Shown here in pieces: positions 31,497 to 40,247 of a DNA stretch of 64,000 nucleotides; within the stretch, counting starts at the first letter, position 1, and each line of letters starts with the position of its first letter. The DNA is taken from NCBI RefSeq assembly GCF_013141775.1, contig NZ_WHOB01000062.1, forward strand, positions 310,001 to 374,000, written 5' to 3'. The stretch comes from Paenibacillus phytohabitans. GTDB taxonomy: Bacteria; Bacillota; Bacilli; Paenibacillales; Paenibacillaceae. The position numbers and the translations under genes are program-made. The notes beneath the pieces were generated by a model that was not told the DNA's origin, made no database searches, and saw only the letters and a program-made list of their open reading frames with translations.

Positions 31497-33746
31497 TTAC
31501 TCGTAAACCCGCACCTCAATAATCTCCGCATACTGGCTTCCGTTAGTCGCCCCGATCACAACGCGCAGGCGATCAGTTGTTACAGCTTCGGCAAGTGTGT
31601 GCACATGCTTGCGCTTATGATTGTCACTTCCTGCGGCGACTGCCGTCCAGTTGCCGTCCATGTAAGCTTCAATACGATAATCCTTGACGAGCGTTGGCAG
31701 GATTTCGTAAGGCGTGATGTGATGATGCAGGTTGATCAGGTCCTCATTCACATCGTCATTGAAGGTGACTTGCACCTGGCGGAGGGTAACCGGGGCGGTC
31801 CAGGCCAGCTCCAGCCATTCCTCGCGGCCGGATTCCAGCTGCTCAGAGGACCATAGATGTGGGCCTCCGTAAGGACGGAGGTATCCGTCCACCGCTTTGT
31901 CAGTGGCAAAGGCTTGGGTTGGCCCAGACAGGCGGATACACGGTGCGGTGTGGTCGAATTTCTTTTTGTCCCACAGCACTACTGGCTGTGCGGGCTGATT
32001 CTGGAAATCCAAGGATACTACAGGTGTGTTGCTATGCCCATAGGCAAGCATTCCTGAAGTTGGCTGATCTGCCATATGCAGCGCTATTGCTGCATTAGCC
32101 TTGATGATCAGAAAAGCATTACGCGGCGTCTCCGGCTGCCAGCGCAGGTCAAGCTTCACCCATTGCTGCGCCCCGGAGTTGACAGAAGCCGATGCGGATT
32201 GCAGGTGCGCATACGGAACATAATTCTCGGGCCGGCCGGTCTCCCATAGCTGAACGGTCAGCTCTGCTGCTTCGCTCGCATCAATCAGCAGCTCAATTCC
32301 GTCAAGCAGAGGATCGACCGGAAGGGTGATGCCGATGTCAGTCGTAAGAGGGACACTGAATGCCGGATGCTCTACTGCGAACCGGCTCCGTTCGCTGGAG
32401 GCACTGACGGCTGCCTGGAGCGCCAGATCGGATTCGTCTTCATTGCGCAGGCCGAGAACGGATGCATCCTGGCGCAGCATGGTCTGCTGCAGGTCTTGCA
32501 GGTGGTTCGCATGCAGTTCACGCGGCGTAATTCCCCTGGCTGCGCAGAGTGCAGCGCCGGTGCCGGCAGCTTCGCCGATGACCGCGCAGGTAGCCATAAC
32601 CCGTGTCGTCCCGAACGCGACATGCGATGCGCTGATGTCGCGGCCGGCCATCAGCAGATTGTTCACATTCACTGAATACAGTGAACGGAACGGAATGTGG
32701 TAGCTGCCGTCGGAATACATATGCTTCGAGCCTGATTCGGTAGCATAGACACCCTGCGGCGGGTGCAGATCGATCGACCAGCCGCCGAAGCCAATGCGGT
32801 CTGCGAATTCACGCTGCGCAAGGATATCGTTCTGGTTCAAGATATAATCGCCTACGAAGCGGCGGTATTCCCGTTTGCCCGGAAGGGAGCCGACCCATTC
32901 CAGCGTCATATTCCCGGCATCGAATTTACCGGAATTCTTAATATAGTCCCAAATCCCGTAAATGATGGACCATAGCTCGTCGCGGATGGCCTCGTTATCA
33001 TGAACGGTATCCTGTTCGCCGCCGAACTCAATCCACCAGTATGCGCAGCCATTGTCGCCGCTGCGGATGATGCGGTTCTCGGTGATTGACGTTTGTGTAA
33101 TATCGATGGCCATAGCCGGAGCTATATATTTGACCGGATGACCGGCATCCTTGGTATAGAAGAGCAGGGTGCTGCCAAGAGTGATATCATCTGCAACCAG
33201 CGGTGCCCATTCTTCGCCCAATTCATCGCGCGCTTCGCGGCCCATCCGGAATTCTGCACCAGCCAGGAAGCCGACCAGCCCGTCTCCGGTGCAGTCCAGA
33301 TAGACCGGGCTCTCAAAACGGATGCTCCGCTCTGATCCCATCATCCAACCGGTAACCGAACGGATCTGCCGCCCGCCGTCCGCTTCCTCATCCGCCTCGG
33401 CTTCATGCACATCCGTGTTCAGAAACAGCTGGATATTCGGTTCAGCCTGCACAGCCTCAAGCACAACCATATCCCATAAATATGGATTACCGTCCTTGTT
33501 GCGGTACTGGTTCTCTACAAACAGCTCCCCCATTATCCCCGTTTCCCGGGCATACCGGTGAATGCCGTGTGAGGTGGCGCCGCACACCCATACCCGCACC
33601 TCACTGCTGGAGTTGCCGCCAAGCACTGGACGGTTGTTGACCAGTGCGACCGTCTGCCCCAGACGTGCCGCTGCAATTGCCGCACATACTCCTGCCAGAC
33701 CGCCGCCTACAACGGTTACATCCGTTTTGACCGTTTCTTTCCGCAT
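31497..33746 (-). CDS. FAD-dependent oxidoreductase with C-terminal beta-sandwich
   Basis: 749 residues. The N-terminus has the Rossmann FAD loop VVGGGLAGVCAAIAAARLG (residues 12-30), then NRPVLGGNSSSEVRVW typical of the large FAD proteins found in polysaccharide loci; GRDISASHVAFGTTRVMATCAVIGEAAGTGAAL near 390-420 is the second FAD contact. Residues about 600-749 look like an F5/8 type C-like domain (LELAWTAPVTLRQVQVTFNDD ... YRIEAYMDGNW), usual in extracellular sugar binding. Without a signal peptide, the reason for a sugar-binding tail on a cytoplasmic enzyme is unclear. AGGGGAGAG precedes ATG. It is divergent from an AraC regulator. Confidence 0.85.
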   Translation of the reverse strand: MRKETVKTDVTVVGGGLAGVCAAIAAARLGQTVALVNNRPVLGGNSSSEVRVWVCGATSHGIHRYARETGIMGELFVENQYRNKDGNPYLWDMVVLEAVQAEPNIQLFLNTDVHEAEADEEADGGRQIRSVTGWMMGSERSIRFESPVYLDCTGDGLVGFLAGAEFRMGREARDELGEEWAPLVADDITLGSTLLFYTKDAGHPVKYIAPAMAIDITQTSITENRIIRSGDNGCAYWWIEFGGEQDTVHDNEAIRDELWSIIYGIWDYIKNSGKFDAGNMTLEWVGSLPGKREYRRFVGDYILNQNDILAQREFADRIGFGGWSIDLHPPQGVYATESGSKHMYSDGSYHIPFRSLYSVNVNNLLMAGRDISASHVAFGTTRVMATCAVIGEAAGTGAALCAARGITPRELHANHLQDLQQTMLRQDASVLGLRNEDESDLALQAAVSASSERSRFAVEHPAFSVPLTTDIGITLPVDPLLDGIELLIDASEAAELTVQLWETGRPENYVPYAHLQSASASVNSGAQQWVKLDLRWQPETPRNAFLIIKANAAIALHMADQPTSGMLAYGHSNTPVVSLDFQNQPAQPVVLWDKKKFDHTAPCIRLSGPTQAFATDKAVDGYLRPYGGPHLWSSEQLESGREEWLELAWTAPVTLRQVQVTFNDDVNEDLINLHHHITPYEILPTLVKDYRIEAYMDGNWTAVAAGSDNHKRKHVHTLAEAVTTDRLRVVIGATNGSQYAEIIEVRVYE

Positions 33747-33804
33747 GGTTGAATCTCTCCCCTGAGTTATGATAATATATCCGTAATTTCATAATAAATC
33801 ACCT

Positions 33805-33845
33805 GTATATCAAATAACATGCATATAATTTCTTTTGATATATAC
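33805..33845. promoter_or_regulatory. Inverted repeat in the divergent AraC/oxidoreductase promoter region
   Basis: GTATATCAAA at 33805 and TTTGATATATAC ending at 33845, with TATAAT at 33824 between them. Likely an AraC operator overlapping a -10 box. Confidence 0.45.
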
Positions 33846-33885
33846 TTTATTTCATTTCATTTACTGGTTGGAGGGAGAGCAGTGC

Positions 33886-34686
33886 ATGCGAATTAATTGG
33901 TCAGTTCATCCAGTAGCCTATACGTATTGGGAGAAGAAGGAACAGTTCCTGCTGGAGTATGACACGTATCCTGTGTGGACGATATTTGCGGTGGAACAAG
34001 GGCAATTCGCCTACCGGTTCGGAGATCATGAGGGAGAAGCCGGATGGGGGGATATCATCGTATGTCCGCCGGGTACGGCCTTTTACCGGAGAACGGTGAC
34101 AACTTTAACCTTTCATTTCATCCAGTTCGAATGGGAGGAGAAGCCGGGGCTTGAAGAAGCAGCTGCAACGCTAGGCGGAAGGTGGACGGTCAGGGATGTG
34201 GAGCGTCTGCTGTCGACTTACCGTTATATGAGGAACATCGGAAGAAGCATTCAGGAGGAGCCGGGCTTTGGACGAATGAAGCATATGCTGGAGGATTTGT
34301 GGAGACTCCTTGATATCGAGCGCAGCTTTGCGGCGGAGGAAATGCAATCCGAAGGGGAGAGTTCCGATCAGGACATGCAGAAGGCCAGGCAATGGTTGCT
34401 TGAGCATGCATGCACCCCTATGACGATGCAGGAGCTGGCGGCCGCGCTTAGTATCACACCGGTGCAGTTAACACGGCGGTTCCGGGCAGCTTATCAGGCG
34501 ACACCTTCAGAATTTGTGACCGGAATCAGGCTCCAAAAAGCCTGCCTGCTGCTTGAAGATTCCACACAGTCCATTGAAATCATCGCCCAGCAGTGCGGTT
34601 ATGAGAATGGCTTCTACCTGAGCCGCGTGTTCAGTGCGAAGCTTGGTTTAACCCCCTCGAAGTACCGCAAGCTGCACCGGCTATAA
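33886..34686 (+). CDS. AraC family regulator
   Basis: 266 residues: an N-terminal cupin-like sensor (about 1-115, with GEAGWGDIIVCPPGTAFYRR) and a C-terminal AraC double HTH (about 165-266: ARQWLLEHACTPMTMQELAAALSITPVQLTRRF ... IEIIAQQCGYENGFYLSRVFSAKLGLTPSKYRK). ATG 33886 with GGAGGGAGAG upstream is chosen over the earlier in-frame start. The likely target is the divergent FAD oxidoreductase gene; the effector is probably a sugar. Confidence 0.9.
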   Translation: MRINWSVHPVAYTYWEKKEQFLLEYDTYPVWTIFAVEQGQFAYRFGDHEGEAGWGDIIVCPPGTAFYRRTVTTLTFHFIQFEWEEKPGLEEAAATLGGRWTVRDVERLLSTYRYMRNIGRSIQEEPGFGRMKHMLEDLWRLLDIERSFAAEEMQSEGESSDQDMQKARQWLLEHACTPMTMQELAAALSITPVQLTRRFRAAYQATPSEFVTGIRLQKACLLLEDSTQSIEIIAQQCGYENGFYLSRVFSAKLGLTPSKYRKLHRL

Positions 34687-34710
34687 GAATTTACCAAACA
34701 AACGCGACAA

Positions 34711-34742
34711 ACGCGCCTCTCCGAATAAGGAGGGCGCGCTGC
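34711..34742. terminator. Weak hairpin between converging AraC and binding-protein genes
   Basis: ACGCGCCTCTCC pairs imperfectly with GGAGGGCGCGCT. No clear T run on either strand. Confidence 0.35.
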
Positions 34743-34811
34743 CGATAGTTCATATTAAGGTTGTCCTAATCAGACAGCAGTAGAGCACAACTATACAACT
34801 CGAGCCGTATT

Positions 34812-36353
34812 CTATTGCTGCTTCGCATACCATTCAGAGAACTGCTTCTGGTATTCGGCGATGTACTTGTCGATACCGGCTGCTTTTAACCGCTCAAGTG
34901 CCTTAGGGAAAGCAGAATCATAATCACTGAAGCCGCTGCCGATCGGGGCCAGGTATTCGGTGAATACGCCGTTCAGCTTGGTTTCTTCATTCTTGACCGG
35001 GGTATTGTCGAAGTTGAAGCCCGCACCCTTGGAGATAATTGCTCCGTCATCCCATGCTTTGTAATCGGCAATGAAATCATCCGGTACGGTGTTGTCAAAG
35101 CGCATGAAGTTTTTGTTCATCAGCAGCCAATCGGGAATTAGTGAATCGGTATTGATTTTGGTCAGACGGCCGTTAGCGTCCAGCGTATAATCGGTTCCTT
35201 CAATACCATAGGCGAACAGGTCGTACAGCTCCTGGTTTTTTTGCAGCAGGTTGAAGAACATGACATAACGCTCAGGGTCCTTGGCCGCGGCAGAGACGAA
35301 GAAGGCGGTGCTGTAGGTGCCTCTGCTGATTTTTGGACGGCCGGTGCCCAGGAAATAATTGACCAGCTTGGCTTCAGGCACTGCCTGCGAGATGGTAGCT
35401 GCGCCTTCGAACGGACGTGCTGCGGTTCCTGCCCAGAACATTGCTTTGCCGGAGTTCCAGTCAGACTGCAGCTGAGGCACATTCGTTGCGGCGTATTTCG
35501 GAATGATTCCTTTCTCGTACCAGCCGTGCATCAGACCGGCATAGGTCTTGAATTCTGGGGATTCGAACCAGCTGATAATCTGATCATCCTTGGCCGACTC
35601 ATCGAGGGCGATGAAATCATTTTGCCAGTACAGATTTTTGTCGGTGAAGTCATATTGCAGCATTCTGCGGGCGTCCGTGTTGGCATATCCGATCAGCTCG
35701 GGGTGAAGCGCATGGACTTTATCATAAAATTGCTCAAGCTCCGCAAGGGAGGAGACCTGTGTCATTCCTGCTTCCTCCAGCAGATCCTGCCGGACAAGCA
35801 CACTGTAAAATTCAGCGGAATTCGGTTTGTTGCCTACAGGTACCGCATATTGTTTCCCCTCTAGCTGGAAGGCCCGGAAGGATGCCTCGTCCACCGCCGC
35901 ACTCAAATCCGCTGCTGCTGCAGAGATATAGGGAGTGAGGTCCGTGTAGAGCCCTTTGGCGACAGATTTCACCATATAGTTGGCATCCGTATAGGTCGCG
36001 AAATCTTCGCCGGTCGACAGCATCAGGTCCGTTTTGCCGCCGCCGTATTCCGTCCAGGGCAGGAACTGAAATTCAACCTCGGCATTGATTTCTTTTTTGA
36101 TCACATCATAGAACTCCGTCTTAGCCAGCTCCTTCATCCGGTTCGACTCGTCCCCGTACAGCACGATCTTCAGCTTGGCCGGCGCCAGAGCCGTGCCTTC
36201 AGTCCCGCTGCCCGCCGCCGTTGCCGGTGTTGTGCCTCCATTGCTGTTGTCCGTATTACCAGGGTTAGCGCTTTCATTATTGCCCTGCGAACAACCGCTT
36301 ACCAGGAATACAGTTGCCAGGAGCAAACTTAACCAGCCTTTTTTCTTTGTCAT
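34812..36353 (-). CDS. ABC transporter substrate-binding lipoprotein (family 1, LplA-like)
   Basis: 513 residues. Signal peptide with lipobox LVSGC (lipidated Cys21), followed by a Ser/Asn/Gly/Thr-rich tether (about 22-50) and a large periplasmic-binding fold of the type used for oligosaccharides (LKIVLYGDESNRMKELAKTEFYD). Expected to sit on the outer face of the membrane and feed the two permeases encoded upstream. ATG 36353 has GGAGG 9 nt before it. It is the last gene of the operon; ligand probably a uronate-containing or other plant oligosaccharide, judged only from neighbours. Confidence 0.92.
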   Translation of the reverse strand: MTKKKGWLSLLLATVFLVSGCSQGNNESANPGNTDNSNGGTTPATAAGSGTEGTALAPAKLKIVLYGDESNRMKELAKTEFYDVIKKEINAEVEFQFLPWTEYGGGKTDLMLSTGEDFATYTDANYMVKSVAKGLYTDLTPYISAAAADLSAAVDEASFRAFQLEGKQYAVPVGNKPNSAEFYSVLVRQDLLEEAGMTQVSSLAELEQFYDKVHALHPELIGYANTDARRMLQYDFTDKNLYWQNDFIALDESAKDDQIISWFESPEFKTYAGLMHGWYEKGIIPKYAATNVPQLQSDWNSGKAMFWAGTAARPFEGAATISQAVPEAKLVNYFLGTGRPKISRGTYSTAFFVSAAAKDPERYVMFFNLLQKNQELYDLFAYGIEGTDYTLDANGRLTKINTDSLIPDWLLMNKNFMRFDNTVPDDFIADYKAWDDGAIISKGAGFNFDNTPVKNEETKLNGVFTEYLAPIGSGFSDYDSAFPKALERLKAAGIDKYIAEYQKQFSEWYAKQQ

Positions 36354-36494
36354 GATGAACACCCTCCTGAATTAGAATTAATCTGTGAGGCTTATATTGC
36401 CAAGGCGGTGCTCCCGTAAGCTTATTGTACAACATGTCGGAGCATGGGAGCACACACCTGATGCAACCAATATTAGGTCAATGTGTCCGGAGGA

Positions 36495-37379
36495 TCAGCC
36501 TTTCACCGACCCCACGATAATCCCTTTAACGAAGAATCCCTGGAGAAAAGGATACAAAATAGCGATCGGCAAAACGGTCAGACAGGTCATCGCCATCTTC
36601 GCGGTCTCCAGCGGCGGGGCAATAATTGCGCCGCCCACCTGTGCGGCATTGCCGGAGGCCAGGAACTGAATGTTCGCCATCATGTTGTACATCAGGTATT
36701 GGATCGTATAGAGATCCTGATTGTTAACCAGCATCAGCGGCAGGTAGAAGTCATTCCAGAACTGGAGCGCGTAGAACAGCGAGATGGTCACCAGTCCGAC
36801 CCGGCCGAGCGGAATCATAATACTGAAGAAAATCCGCAGATGACCGGCACCGTCAATTTGCGCCGACTCGACAATCTCATGCGGGATACTGCGGAAGTAA
36901 TTGGCCATCAGGAACATAAGGAACACACTCAGCACATAGGGAATGAACAGGCCGAGCAGCGTATCGCCAAGGTGATAGTATTTGGTGCTCAGCAGATACC
37001 AGGGCAGTGTGCCGCCGCTGAACAGCATCGTGAAGTAGGCAAAGAAGGCAAAAAAGTTCTTCAGCCGGAAATTCCGGACGGAGATGACATAGGCATAAGC
37101 GGTAGTCACCAGTACAGCGGTCAGCGTGCCGAGTACTGTTACGACCAGCGACATGGAGTAGGCCCGCAGAATCTGCTCTGCTTTGGAGCCAAACAGGAAT
37201 TGATAGGTTTCGAACGTGAACCCCCGGGGCCAGAAGGAATAGCCCTCCGCAGCAATTCTCGACTCTGTAGATAGAGAACCGGATACCGCCAGCACGAACG
37301 GCACCAGGCAAATGACCGAGAATACCGCAATACAGACATAGAAGAAAATAACCAGCCCTTTGTTTTCAGTAGTTTGCAT
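36495..37379 (-). CDS. Carbohydrate ABC transporter permease (LplC/AraQ-like)
   Basis: 294 residues, six predicted membrane helices beginning VIFFYVCIAVFSVICLVPFVLA. The cytoplasmic EAA-type loop is visible as IVESAQIDGAGHLRIFFSIMIPLG near 190, the contact for the ATPase. Ends with KGIIVGSVKG, the usual C-terminus of this family. It starts 12 bp after the first permease gene and precedes the binding protein. No ATPase gene is in the operon; these systems usually borrow a shared MsmX-type ATPase (established for Bacillus). Confidence 0.92.
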   Translation of the reverse strand: MQTTENKGLVIFFYVCIAVFSVICLVPFVLAVSGSLSTESRIAAEGYSFWPRGFTFETYQFLFGSKAEQILRAYSMSLVVTVLGTLTAVLVTTAYAYVISVRNFRLKNFFAFFAYFTMLFSGGTLPWYLLSTKYYHLGDTLLGLFIPYVLSVFLMFLMANYFRSIPHEIVESAQIDGAGHLRIFFSIMIPLGRVGLVTISLFYALQFWNDFYLPLMLVNNQDLYTIQYLMYNMMANIQFLASGNAAQVGGAIIAPPLETAKMAMTCLTVLPIAILYPFLQGFFVKGIIVGSVKG

Positions 37380-37391
37380 CGTATCGGTCTC

Positions 37392-38372
37392 CTAGAATAG
37401 TTTGCTGTCTTTGTCATACCAGCCGGCCAGCTTGTTGGCTACCAGCACCAGAATGAATCCAAAGACGGATTGATAGAGCGTAATGGCGGAAGCGAAGCCG
37501 AACTCACCGGAACGGATGGCCGTGCGGTACACATAGACATCGATAATATCGGTAGTGGGCAGCAGCAGCGGATTGAGGAACGTTACGCCCATGATCATAC
37601 TCAGATCGCCCTTCAGCATGCCTCCGATTCCGAGCAGCGTCATCAGGATGATTGAAGGAATCAGCATGGGTATCGTGATTTTGGTGATAATCTGCCAGCG
37701 GGAGGCACCGTCGATCCGTGCCGCTTCATAATAGGAGGTGTCCACTCCCTGCAGCACCGCATAGTAGATGATCGCGCCGTAGCCGGCACTTTTCCAGATA
37801 TTCGCGAGCACCAGGATCACTACGAACAGCCACGGGCTCGAATACCAGTCCATTTGCGACAGGCCAAGCGATTGCAGCAGCTGGTTGAGAATCCCTTTGT
37901 CATAGTCGAGCAGGGAGAACAGGATGGCTCCGATAATGATCCAGGAGATGAAATACGGGAAGAACATGACACTCTGGGTGATTTTGATAAACCACTTGCT
38001 GCGCAGCTCATTCAATATAATGGCGATAGCCACCGAGAAAAAAGTGCCGGTCAGCATGTACAGCGCATTCAGCATAACTGTGTTGCGGGTCGCCCTCAGG
38101 GCATCCTCCATACTGGAAAAGAAAAACTCGAAGTTGGAGAAGCCCGCCCACGGGCTGCCGAAAATTCCGTCGTTAAAGTTGTAGTTCTTGAAGACGAGAA
38201 TCAGTCCGCTCATCGGCAGGTACGCAAATAAAATCAGAATGATGATGCCCGGCAGGGCCAGCAGATACAGCGAGCTGTCCTTCCTTAGGGATTTGCGGAA
38301 GCGCCTGGCGCTGGCAGTCCGTGTTCCCGGAATAAGCGGCTCCATCGTGCCGGGTGTTGCCTCTTGCGTCAT
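37392..38372 (-). CDS. Sugar ABC transporter permease (LplB-like)
   Basis: 326 residues, six predicted membrane helices after a 30-residue cytoplasmic tail. EAA loop: YYEAARIDGASRWQIITKITIPML near 230. First gene of the three-gene transport operon. AAAGGAG lies 9 nt before ATG. Its upstream region has a perfect cre match (38462-38475) and a weaker one (38391-38404), so the operon should be repressed by CcpA when preferred sugars are present. Confidence 0.92.
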   Translation of the reverse strand: MTQEATPGTMEPLIPGTRTASARRFRKSLRKDSSLYLLALPGIIILILFAYLPMSGLILVFKNYNFNDGIFGSPWAGFSNFEFFFSSMEDALRATRNTVMLNALYMLTGTFFSVAIAIILNELRSKWFIKITQSVMFFPYFISWIIIGAILFSLLDYDKGILNQLLQSLGLSQMDWYSSPWLFVVILVLANIWKSAGYGAIIYYAVLQGVDTSYYEAARIDGASRWQIITKITIPMLIPSIILMTLLGIGGMLKGDLSMIMGVTFLNPLLLPTTDIIDVYVYRTAIRSGEFGFASAITLYQSVFGFILVLVANKLAGWYDKDSKLF

Positions 38373-38390
38373 ATACAGTCCACTCCTTTA

Positions 38391-38404
38391 TGCTAGCGTT
38401 ATCA
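38391..38404 (-). promoter_or_regulatory. Second cre-like site of the transport operon
   Basis: On the minus strand TGATAACGCTAGCA fits TGWAANCGNTNWCA at 12 of 14 positions and lies just upstream of the ribosome binding site, where it could block elongation. Confidence 0.45.
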
Positions 38405-38461
38405 TTTCATCCCGTGATTCAGGAGAACGCTTTACAAGGCAAATCATAATCCGGCGCAGAA

Positions 38462-38475
38462 TGTAAACGCTATCA
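38462..38475. promoter_or_regulatory. cre site (perfect consensus) of the transport operon
   Basis: TGTAAACGCTATCA fits all 14 positions of TGWAANCGNTNWCA. It lies 90 bp upstream of the first permease gene. Confidence 0.8.
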
Positions 38476-38706
38476 TAATAAACGGGAAAAAGTTAAAAAA
38501 TGCGGAATAAGCGGGCTTAAAAAAACAGGAAAAGCAGAAGTTTTCTGAATTGGGATGGTTAAATGCCTGATAAAAGCGGGGGAATGGCGTTGTGAATGGG
38601 AAGGGAGTTTTGGATTTGGGGGACCAGTACAACATTAGAGCAAAAGAAGTGAGTTCGTTCAATGCAGCAATTTATGTATTCAGCATTCCAACTGAAAATT
38701 CGGAGA

Positions 38707-38891
38707 TAGTTGTATTCTGTACAATTAAAACCAGCGAAAAGGTAGGCTTGCATCGTATAACTGTATTCTGTACAACTAAATCTGCCCGAACGGGTGAAAA
38801 CTATCGACAAGCACCAGTTTAATTGTACGAAATACAACTAAACGAAGAATTGGCGGGAAATCAGATGATTTAGTTGTACAAAGTGCAATTA
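38707..38891. repeat. GTTGTA/TACAAC palindrome quartet, locus B
   Basis: Four copies at roughly 50-60 bp steps: AGTTGTATTCTGTACAATTA (38708), CTGTATTCTGTACAACTA (38761), then the inverse forms TTAATTGTACGAAATACAAC (38819) and TTAGTTGTACAAAGTGCAAT (38870). Two direct and two inverted copies could fold into one long cruciform. Confidence 0.7.
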
Positions 38892-38922
38892 AGTATATCG
38901 CATACCGGTAGCGGGTTACTTT

Positions 38923-39041
38923 AAACCGCAAACGGCAAACGGCAAACCACAAACCGCAAACCGCAAACCGCAAACCGCAAACCGCAAACCGCAAACCGCA
39001 AACCGCAAACCGCAAACCGCAAACCGCAAACCGCAAACCCT
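38923..39041. repeat. Tandem heptamer AAACCGC, 16 copies plus a decayed one
   Basis: Sixteen consecutive 7-bp units from 38923 to 39034; units 2, 3 and 4 vary by one base (AAACGGC, AAACGGC, AAACCAC), the rest are identical, and a decayed unit AAACCCT follows. It lies in the non-coding part of the 38373-39516 gap. The minus-strand frame reading FAVCGLR is an artefact of the repeat. Confidence 0.97.
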
Positions 39042-39183
39042 CACTAGGCAATTTGCCAATGTGGTTTTCATTAATTTATATCTGACGTTATAGTAGAGGC
39101 GAAGCTGTGGAGAATGAAATGGTGGATTGAAAAGTTAAGTGATAGACTTGAGGAAGAAAGCATGAGGCGGACGCGAAAATCCT

Positions 39184-39356
39184 GCATAAAATACAACATT
39201 TTCCTCAAAATCTCGGCTGTAAACCAAAATTGTTGTATAAAAGGCAGCATTTCTCCTCCTCCGGGCGGTTTAGCAGGACAATTCTTGTATTTTATACAAC
39301 AATCTGCCCAAACACCCGGGTATATAGGTCGCCAAGTTGTAATATGTACAACATTT
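39184..39356. repeat. GTTGTA/TACAAC palindrome quartet, locus C
   Basis: Four related motifs: ATAAAATACAACATTTT (39187), ATTGTTGTATAAAAGGCAGC (39228), CTTGTATTTTATACAACAAT (39284) and AGTTGTAATATGTACAACAT (39335). The spacing is like that of locus B, 300 bp upstream. Confidence 0.6.
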
Positions 39357-39516
39357 AAGTCTTTACAGACCTGTACCGTGTAAAAGGTAAGAGAGTTAGT
39401 TAGGATAAGCCAACAGATTTGGGCAAAATCCACAACTGTTCATAGGGAAATAATCCTTTTCCGCATAGAAAAAGATAAATAATTTCAATTGTTTTAATTT
39501 GAAGGGAGATAAAATA

Positions 39517-39777
39517 ATGAGAGGTCGTGTGCATACAGAGTATCGGCGTTTAGGAGTTTTTGCTGTAGAAACTGAAGATTATGATTTCTCCATAATAGAG
39601 GTTCGGAGCGGGCTCCCATCCTTAGGTGACGAACTGGTTGGCGAGCTTAATTCACTTGGTGAAAAGCAGCTGTACAATGATACAACTCTAGAAAAATTGG
39701 ATGTGTCTATTAAATCTATACATTTAATCCGTGATAATGTGAAGAGAGCTATTATAGATGCTGTAAGAGGGAAGTAG
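39517..39777 (+). CDS. Small hypothetical protein, first of an immunity-like triad
   Basis: 86 residues, acidic, no signal or membrane segment. It reads RVHTEYRRLGVFAVETEDYDF near the start and ends in a helical segment (LEKLDVSIKSIHLIRDNVKRAIIDAV). I do not recognise a family. ATG 39517 has AAGGGAG 8 nt upstream. It is more A+T-rich than the flanking polysaccharide genes and is followed 22 bp later by the EF-Tu-like gene, so the three genes probably form an operon. Confidence 0.65.
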   Translation: MRGRVHTEYRRLGVFAVETEDYDFSIIEVRSGLPSLGDELVGELNSLGEKQLYNDTTLEKLDVSIKSIHLIRDNVKRAIIDAVRGK

Positions 39778-39799
39778 GAAGAAGACTCACATAACTGAA

Positions 39800-40216
39800 G
39801 TGTTAGTAATAGAAAATTTGATCAAGAACGCAGCTTTGGATCTGGCTAAGAATGATTTGGAATTTGGACTCACGGGGAGGCGGGTGGATTACTTGTTACC
39901 TGATATTGAAGCTAAAATAACAATATTAAAAGGTGATGGGATAAGAAATGGCCGAAGTATACCAGCGTACTCTGGCTATCGTCCTGCACATTTAGTTAAA
40001 GATGATTACTTAACAACGGGAATACATCAATACTACGGAGCGGTTGTAGTTCAACCTGGTGAAACTGTAATGGGAACAATTACTTTCATTACCCCTGAAT
40101 TTTATCCTCGAACTTTGTGGATAGGTAAATTAATAAGAATACAGGAGGGCACTAGGATCGTCGGACATGCAGAGGTAACACAAATTTTCAATGAACTGTT
40201 GATAAAATCAGATTGA
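39800..40216 (+). CDS. Small protein resembling EF-Tu domain III (beta-barrel)
   Basis: 138 residues. From about residue 57 the order of motifs follows the third domain of EF-Tu: SGYRPAHLVKDDYLTTGIHQY, a VVVQPGETVMGTITFITPE strand pair (compare the MVMPGD segment of EF-Tu) and IQEGTRIVGHAEVTQIFN (compare the FAIREGGRTVGAGVV segment). The G domain and domain II are absent. It may be an EF-Tu-like barrel that binds a toxin or tRNA, or an immunity protein; this is inference. GTG at 39800 lacks a strong ribosome binding site, so the true start is uncertain and coupling with the gene before is likely. Confidence 0.7.
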   Translation: MLVIENLIKNAALDLAKNDLEFGLTGRRVDYLLPDIEAKITILKGDGIRNGRSIPAYSGYRPAHLVKDDYLTTGIHQYYGAVVVQPGETVMGTITFITPEFYPRTLWIGKLIRIQEGTRIVGHAEVTQIFNELLIKSD

Positions 40217-40247
40217 TTCGGTGAGCAATTATCATAAAGAGGTGAGG

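Noticed and set aside
38592..38822. 76-codon plus-strand frame before the palindrome quartet
   Set aside because: Half of it is repeat DNA, and no function or conservation is apparent.
38776..39051. 91-codon minus-strand frame with FAVCGLR repeats
   Set aside because: Produced by the AAACCGC heptamer array, whose 21-bp triple unit reads as seven codons; no start signal and it crosses palindrome repeats.
38707..39356. CRISPR array
   Set aside because: The repeats are not of constant length and spacing, occur in both orientations, and no cas genes are present.
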